Under the pieces are notes generated by a model. It was not told the origin of the DNA and made no database searches. It worked only from the letters and a program-made list of their open reading frames with translations. Below, piece by piece: positions 59,487 through 64,000 of a stretch of DNA of 64,000 nucleotides. Within the stretch, counting starts at the first letter, position 1; every line of letters begins with the position of its first letter. The DNA comes from Metabacillus kandeliae (GTDB lineage: Bacteria > Bacillota > Bacilli > Bacillales > Bacillaceae), in assembly GCF_021166585.1 (NCBI RefSeq), contig NZ_JAJOZE010000009.1, positions 1 through 64,000 of the forward strand. Direction: 5' to 3'. Both the position numbers and the translations under genes were made by a program.

Positions 59487-59600
59487 GTTGACGGCGAAGA
59501 CTCCTTTGGGAGTACGGGACAGGGTAGACCCCGCAGGCGCTTAAGCGCTGAGGAGGCTCCCCGGCACGCCCGCGGAAAGCGAAGCCGTCTGGGAAATCAA
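59487..59600 (-). repeat. GC-rich repeat family B, copy 3 (divergent)
   Basis: A diverged copy in the orientation of copy 2: GTTGACGGCGAAGACTCC, GGGACAGGGTAGACCCCGCA, GGCGCTTAAGCGCTGAGGAG, CCCGCGGAAAGCGAAGCCGT, GGGAAATCAA. Its ends have changed (GACGGCG / CGCCGTC type pairing replaces the CAGGCG type). It fills most of the gap between the glucosaminidase and GH18 genes. Confidence 0.7.
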
Positions 59601-59621
59601 ATGTCTATTTTTTTAAGTGCT

Positions 59622-60800
59622 TTAATGTTTTTTAATAACAAATTGCTCTTTCAATAGTGACCAATTTTCAGGAAAAGGTTCTCCAAGTACCCAATAGGCG
59701 ATGCCTCTCAGCTTATAATCCTTAATCTGTTCAAATTTAGCCTGAGCGCTTTGCTGATTTTCAAACCAGACAACATGGCTTTTTCCGGCTGCATCCTTGT
59801 AATTGTAGTAAGGAGACTGTGTTTCGTTATCGAATTTAATTTCAGCGCCTTCTTTATAGGCAAGTGATTCAGCATCTGCCGGTGAAATTCGTTTAGCGGA
59901 AGGGTTCCCTTTTTTATAAGGCAGAGTCCAATCATAGCCGTATAGCGGCGCCCCCATAATGATCTTTTCTTTTGGGATAACGGTAAGGGCGTATTCTACC
60001 ACTTTCCTTACTTGCTGAATTGGGGAAACGGCCATCGGAGGACCGCCTGACCAGCCCCATTCATAGGTCATCAGAATAACAAAATCAGCGAGCTCGCCGT
60101 GCTTTTTATAGTCATGCGCGCCGTGCCAGGGGCCGGCTTGTTTGTCACTTGATTTTGGTGCTAATGCCGTAGAGACAAGGTACCCTTTTTCATGAAGCTT
60201 TGGAATAATGGTTTCCAGAAAACCGTTATAAAGCTCCCTGTCTTTTTCTTTAATATGTTCAAAATCAATGTTAAGGGCTTTATATCCTTTTGTTTGCATG
60301 GTATGGATTACGCCGGCAATCAAATTCTTTGAAGCTGCTTTATTCGTGAAAATATTGTGGGCTACTTCAGGAGAAAAATTGCCTTCTGTAAAATTCGTCA
60401 GCACCATCATTGGGGCGGTGCCTGTTTTTTTGGCTGCTTTAAGCGGAATAGCATCATTTAATGGAATAAGGCTGCCGTCCTTCTTTGCCCTGTAGCTGAA
60501 AAAAGCTGTGTAAGAAAGAAGAGGTCCGGTATTATTAATTTCCTCTGCAGCTTTTTTAGCATCAACAGGTTCCAGAAAACCGATGCTTTCGATCTTTTGT
60601 TTTTTGTAGGCAGTATCAGCCGGATTTACTTCTGCAGGCTTTTTATGGTTTGTGCTGATTTGATCAACACGCGGCTTGGGATTAACGGTTTCTGCTTGGT
60701 TAAGGGAGCCTTGCTTCGGGTCTTTTCCCGCTTTTCCCATTTCCCCGCAGCCTGAAAGGATTAAAGAAACCCCAAGAAGAAGGCAAGAGAGCTTTTTCAT
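59622..60800 (-). CDS. GH18 glycosidase lipoprotein (YaaH-like)
   Basis: A 392-residue lipoprotein: lipobox LILSGC (C19), a linker, then a GH18 barrel (about 70-385). Barrel features: LLSYTAFFSYR, the catalytic strand ALNIDFEHIKEKDREL (Asp and Glu of the DxxDxDxE-like motif), DFVILMTYEWGW, IMGAPLYGYDW and GIAYWVLGEPFP. Domain order without LysM differs from YaaH itself. Relatives hydrolyse cortex or wall N-acetylglucosamine links during germination. GGAGTGATACG precedes ATG. Confidence 0.88.
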   Translation of the reverse strand: MKKLSCLLLGVSLILSGCGEMGKAGKDPKQGSLNQAETVNPKPRVDQISTNHKKPAEVNPADTAYKKQKIESIGFLEPVDAKKAAEEINNTGPLLSYTAFFSYRAKKDGSLIPLNDAIPLKAAKKTGTAPMMVLTNFTEGNFSPEVAHNIFTNKAASKNLIAGVIHTMQTKGYKALNIDFEHIKEKDRELYNGFLETIIPKLHEKGYLVSTALAPKSSDKQAGPWHGAHDYKKHGELADFVILMTYEWGWSGGPPMAVSPIQQVRKVVEYALTVIPKEKIIMGAPLYGYDWTLPYKKGNPSAKRISPADAESLAYKEGAEIKFDNETQSPYYNYKDAAGKSHVVWFENQQSAQAKFEQIKDYKLRGIAYWVLGEPFPENWSLLKEQFVIKKH

Positions 60801-60982
60801 CGTATCACTCCTTTTTTCCTTATCGTCCCTATCCTGTGTGTAAATATTTGCTCTTGTGAAAAAAGGTCATATTTTCCAAAGTGTGGCCGCTGGCTAACTT
60901 GGAAAAGGAAGGGAGTTTAAAAGGAATGCGTCCGGGTATTAATCATTCAAACAGCATTATTTTTTGAGAGGAGCGATAGGAT

Positions 60983-61330
60983 ATGAAAAGAAATGGACTA
61001 ATCTTATCAGGAGTCGGTGTCGCAACAGTAGGGGCAGCCACATATCTACTGAAAGACAAATCAAGACGCAGCAAGATTACAGAAGGTGTAAAAGGCGTCT
61101 CTGACAAATGCATGTCACTGTTTTCTAAAGAAAAGCAGGATGAAAGCGGGAAAGAGGAAGAGCAAGAGCAAGCCAGCCTGACAAACACAGAAAATGATAC
61201 AAATCCTTCTTCAGAAACGTTCCCGGTTGAAAAAAGCGGGCATCCTGATCCGGAAGATGTTCCTGATAACAAAATGGTTGATGAAGGATCTCAATATGGC
61301 GTTCAGTATTATAATGACAAAAAAGAATAA
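60983..61330 (+). CDS. Hypothetical protein with N-terminal helix, 115 aa
   Basis: A 115-residue protein: one short hydrophobic N-terminal helix (GLILSGVGVATVGAATYLL, 5-23), a basic stretch (KDKSRRSKITEG) and a long acidic, low-complexity tail (GKEEEQEQASLTNTENDTN). It looks like a YtxH-type membrane-anchored protein, without firm assignment. GAGAGGAGCG precedes ATG. Confidence 0.7.
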   Translation: MKRNGLILSGVGVATVGAATYLLKDKSRRSKITEGVKGVSDKCMSLFSKEKQDESGKEEEQEQASLTNTENDTNPSSETFPVEKSGHPDPEDVPDNKMVDEGSQYGVQYYNDKKE

Positions 61331-61333
61331 GGA

Positions 61334-61359
61334 AAGGCCCTTTAATTAGGGCTTTTTTT
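61334..61359 (+). terminator. Terminator after 115-aa gene
   Basis: AAGGCCCT and AGGGCTTT pair around TTAATT, followed by a T run. Confidence 0.75.
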
Positions 61360-61514
61360 ATAAGGTCAGAATGTATACATCTATTTAGACAGTTAATTTT
61401 CAGCAGCTGCATCACATTTCTTAAGAAGGCTTACATTTTTATCAGTTGGGGTAAAATAAACAGGAATTAAATATTGATGCAGTTAAACAAGCCTTACGGA
61501 AGGGAGGAATACTG

Positions 61515-61667
61515 ATGCTTTGGACAATCATTTGGATTTTACTGATCATTTGGATTCTTGGCCTTATTTTTAAAGTGGCCGGTGGATTAATTAATATCGT
61601 CCTGGTAATAGCAGTTATCATTTTTATCGTGAAACTCGTTCAGGGAAGAGGGCGAAGGAGAGGCTGA
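61515..61667 (+). CDS. Small membrane protein (lmo0937 family-like), 50 aa
   Basis: A 50-residue protein with two hydrophobic helices (MLWTIIWILLIIWILGL, then IVLVIAVIIFIVKLV) and a very basic end (QGRGRRRG). Composition and layout match the short DUF5670 / Lmo0937 family. GAAGGGAGG precedes ATG. Own terminator. Such proteins are often general-stress controlled; not shown here. Confidence 0.8.
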   Translation: MLWTIIWILLIIWILGLIFKVAGGLINIVLVIAVIIFIVKLVQGRGRRRG

Positions 61668-61686
61668 CAGCTGTATATTGACGAAT

Positions 61687-61713
61687 AAAAACGGGGATTT
61701 CACCCCGTTTTTT
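61687..61713. terminator. Terminator after 50-aa gene
   Basis: AAAAACGGGG and CCCCGTTTTTT around ATTTCA. Confidence 0.9.
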
Positions 61714-61803
61714 CTATGCAAAAAAAGCAGTTTAAAGAATAGGTAAAAGCGGGAATAGTAATAGGAATATTTTTGGATTCAAGCTGCTGAAAAGGAGAAT
61801 GAT

Positions 61804-62766
61804 ATGATCCGATTTCAAAATGTTACAAAAGAATATGAGGATGGAGTAAAAGCGGTAGATTCACTGACGATCGAAATCAAAGAGGGAGAATTTTTTGTGT
61901 TTATTGGCCCGAGCGGGTGCGGCAAGACAACAACCTTGAAGATGATTAACCGCTTAATCGATTCCACCCGCGGTGAAACATACATAAAAGAGAAAAATAT
62001 ACACGAGTACAATATTCATGAGCTTCGCTGGAATATCGGCTATGTACTGCAGCAGATTGCCCTGTTCCCGCATATGACCATTGAAGAAAATATCGCGATT
62101 GTTCCTGAATTGAAGAAGTGGAGCAGGGAGAAAGTCAGCAAGCGTGTGGATGAGCTGCTTGAAATGGTGGGACTTGATCCAGAAACCTTTAAAAAAAGGA
62201 AACCTGGCGAACTTTCAGGAGGTCAGCAGCAGCGGATAGGTGTCATTCGGGCGCTTGCAGCTGATCCCGATATTATTCTGATGGACGAGCCATTCAGCGC
62301 TCTTGACCCGATCAGCAGGGAAAAGCTGCAGCATGATATTGCTGATTTGCAAAAACGAATCCGAAAAACCATCGTTTTTGTGACACATGATATGCAAGAG
62401 GCATTAGCGCTTGGAGACAGAATTGGAATTATGCAGGACGGCCGGCTGATTCAGGCTGATACACCAGAAAATCTTATTAAAAATCCAGCTAATGATTTTG
62501 TTAAGGAATTTATCGGCAGCCGCGGGCCGGAAACATTGCCCTTCAAAGAAAAAGAGATTTTTATCAAAGACTTGACAGGGAAATTAGAACAGGCAGATCC
62601 AGCTTTTGAGTACACAAAAGTTATGGATACTGAAACAAGGCTCGATGAGGCAATCAAAGAGCTTGCCGTGACAGATGCTATTGCGATAGAACAGAATGGA
62701 AATCCAATTGGCATACTTACAAGCAAAACCATTGTCAGGTATCTTGCTGAAAGGGAGGGTGCATAA
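61804..62766 (+). CDS. Osmolyte ABC transporter ATPase (OpuCA-like)
   Basis: A 320-residue ABC ATPase for glycine betaine/carnitine/choline-type uptake. Walker A GPSGCGKTTT (about 36-45), Q loop VLQQIALFPH, signature LSGGQQQR, Walker B IILMDEPFSALD and the switch His in VFVTHDM. The C-terminus (about 250-320) holds CBS-like sequence (IAIEQNGNPIGILTSKTI), as in osmo-sensing OpuA/OpuC ATPases. AAAGGAG precedes ATG. It overlaps the next gene by one base. Confidence 0.9.
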   Translation: MIRFQNVTKEYEDGVKAVDSLTIEIKEGEFFVFIGPSGCGKTTTLKMINRLIDSTRGETYIKEKNIHEYNIHELRWNIGYVLQQIALFPHMTIEENIAIVPELKKWSREKVSKRVDELLEMVGLDPETFKKRKPGELSGGQQQRIGVIRALAADPDIILMDEPFSALDPISREKLQHDIADLQKRIRKTIVFVTHDMQEALALGDRIGIMQDGRLIQADTPENLIKNPANDFVKEFIGSRGPETLPFKEKEIFIKDLTGKLEQADPAFEYTKVMDTETRLDEAIKELAVTDAIAIEQNGNPIGILTSKTIVRYLAEREGA

Positions 62767-64000
62767 TGAATGGATTGATCAGCACTTTCCAAAACAGGCA
62801 GGACCAATTGGTTGAAGCCCTTTTTGAACACATCCAAATCTCTCTGCTGGCGCTTATTATAGCAGTGGTTATTACGATTCCGCTCGGCATTCTGCTGACA
62901 AGAAGCAAAAAAGCTGCGGAGCCGGTCATCGGCGTTACAGCTGTTCTGCAGACGATTCCTTCCCTTGCACTGCTGGGTCTTCTGATTCCTCTGGTGGGAA
63001 TCGGTATTGTTCCTGCTATTATAGCTTTGGTGATTTATTCTCTATTGCCGATCTTAAGAAATACATATACAGGAATTAAAGAAGTAGATCCGTCCCTGCT
63101 GGAAGCCGCGAGAGGGATGGGAATGAACACGTGGAAGCGCCTGATTAGAGTGGAGCTTCCGCTTGCCCTTCCAGTCATTATGGCAGGGATAAGGACGGCT
63201 ATGGTCCTTATCGTTGGTACGACAACTCTTGCTGCATTAATTGGTGCAGGCGGGCTTGGTAAGCTCATTCTCCTCGGCATTGACCGAAATGATAATTACC
63301 TGATCCTGCTGGGGGCAATTCCAGCTGCATTGCTGGCTATTATTTTTGACAGCATTTTACGCTATGTTGAGTTTTCAGCCAAAAAGCGGTCCATGAAGCC
63401 TGTGTGGATTGCAAGCCTTGTTCTTGTACTGATTCTTGCCGTGCCATTTGCTTTTGGAAACGGGAAGAAGGATGTCGTTATTGCCGGAAAGCTCGGTTCT
63501 GAGCCGGAGATCCTTATTAATATGTACAAGCTTTTGATTGAACAGGATACGGATCTGAAAGTCGGACTTCAGCCAAGCCTTGGCAAAACCTCTTTTGTTT
63601 TTAATGCGCTTCAGTCAGGAGATATTGATATTTATCCGGAGTTTACCGGAACAGCACTCTCTACTTTCCTGAAGGAAAATGCAGTGAGCACTGACCGCCA
63701 AAAGGTATATGAGCAGGCTAAGGCGGGGATGATGAAGAAATTCAACATGGTTATGCTCAATCCGATGCAATATAACAATACGTACACACTGGCTGTTCCA
63801 AAGAATATAGCGGAGCGGTATAATCTAAAAACCATTTCTGACCTGAAGCCTGTGCAGCAGAACATTAAGGCTGGGTTTACCCTTGAATTTTCCGATAGGG
63901 AAGATGGATATAAGGGCATTCAGAAAAAGTACAGCATTAAATTCCCTAATGTAAAAACGATGGAGCCAAAGCTCAGGTACAGCGCTGTGCAAAAAGGCGA
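62766..64000 (+). CDS. Osmolyte ABC permease-substrate-binding fusion (partial)
   Basis: An open frame with no stop before the window end (about 411 codons seen). Residues 1-215 form an OpuCB/OpuBB-type permease (LQTIPSLALLGLLIP; AARGMGMNTWKRLIRVELP, the EAA loop; GAGGLGKLILLGID). From about 235 it continues into an OpuCC/ProX-like binding domain (VVIAGKLGSEPEILINMY, DIDIYPEFTGTAL, NNTYTLAVPK). Such permease-binding fusions resemble Gram-positive choline/betaine or bile-exclusion systems. Translationally coupled to the ATPase gene. Confidence 0.9.
   Translation, partial: MNGLISTFQNRQDQLVEALFEHIQISLLALIIAVVITIPLGILLTRSKKAAEPVIGVTAVLQTIPSLALLGLLIPLVGIGIVPAIIALVIYSLLPILRNTYTGIKEVDPSLLEAARGMGMNTWKRLIRVELPLALPVIMAGIRTAMVLIVGTTTLAALIGAGGLGKLILLGIDRNDNYLILLGAIPAALLAIIFDSILRYVEFSAKKRSMKPVWIASLVLVLILAVPFAFGNGKKDVVIAGKLGSEPEILINMYKLLIEQDTDLKVGLQPSLGKTSFVFNALQSGDIDIYPEFTGTALSTFLKENAVSTDRQKVYEQAKAGMMKKFNMVMLNPMQYNNTYTLAVPKNIAERYNLKTISDLKPVQQNIKAGFTLEFSDREDGYKGIQKKYSIKFPNVKTMEPKLRYSAVQKG

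Noticed and set aside
59353-59544. 63-codon frame after the glucosaminidase gene
   Set aside because: Runs through a terminator and into repeat family B; no ribosome site.
1-64000. tRNA, rRNA, CRISPR, transposase or prophage genes
   Set aside because: I looked for the usual conserved strings and protein motifs and found none; repeats present are dispersed non-coding elements, not CRISPR spacers.

Overview
The window reads as a piece of a Bacillaceae chromosome (Bacillus or a near relative; genus not settled). Gene order over most of it is what I recall from the Bacillus subtilis com-mrp-yuf-yug-tgl stretch: comQXPA, yuxO, mrpGFEDCBA, yufK, yuxK, pbpD, kapD, kapB, kinB, patB, yugE, yugF, alaR, alaT, yugI, yuzA, yugJ, yugN, yugO-mstX, yugS, yugT, yugU, tgl. 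Strong GGAGG-type ribosome binding sites, TTG/GTG starts and U-tract hairpins fit a low-to-medium GC Firmicute. I saw no rRNA, tRNA, CRISPR array, transposase or prophage gene.

Layout. 0-4.9 kb: the ComQXPA quorum-sensing locus with an AT-rich, variable-looking comQ/comX/5' comP segment, then a 27-residue membrane peptide ORF and yuxO. 4.9-10.7 kb: the seven-gene Mrp Na+/H+ antiporter operon on the minus strand. 10.9-22.2 kb: conserved yuf/kap/kin/pat/yug genes plus a Cu/Zn superoxide dismutase-like lipoprotein with one copper ligand replaced. 22.4-32.7 kb: an accessory block between alaT and yugI with an ECF sigma/anti-sigma pair, a secreted GH114 polygalactosaminidase and a Gram-positive pelDEA(DA)FG operon. 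A c-di-GMP-I riboswitch with its own promoter precedes the GH114 gene, divergent from pelD, whose degenerate GGDEF domain keeps the c-di-GMP-binding RxxD motif. 32.7-42.4 kb: conserved yug genes including a short Mistic (mstX) upstream of the YugO K+ channel. 42.4-47.9 kb: a three-gene signalling cassette (Hpt-REC-GGDEF-REC diguanylate cyclase, stand-alone REC protein, GAF/PAS hybrid histidine kinase) between yugT and yugU, bounded by inverted copies of a GC-rich MITE/REP-like repeat. 48-53 kb: yugU, tgl with a sigma-K-type promoter, a DUF3243 gene, and a sortase with its own adjacent MPKTG-anchored substrate. 53-64 kb: a DJ-1/PfpI protein, DUF421, a MerR-MFS efflux pair whose regulator lacks an ordinary start codon, a TauE/SafE permease behind a structured leader RNA, a glucosaminidase, a GH18 lipoprotein, small membrane proteins and an OpuC-like osmolyte ABC transporter cut by the window end.

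How it fits together. The pel operon (synthesis and export), the riboswitch-controlled hydrolase (trimming or release) and the diguanylate cyclase cassette (c-di-GMP supply) could form one second-messenger circuit; this is inference from domain content and proximity. Two repeat families fill most gene-free stretches over 300 bp. One of them (19.3, 34.9 and 52.8 kb) shows compensatory changes in its long stem, so its folded form seems to matter. Best candidates for under-described biology: the riboswitch/GH114/Pel arrangement, the sortase-FnIII plus duplicated His-containing substrate pair, the structured leader before the TauE gene, and the covarying repeat family.
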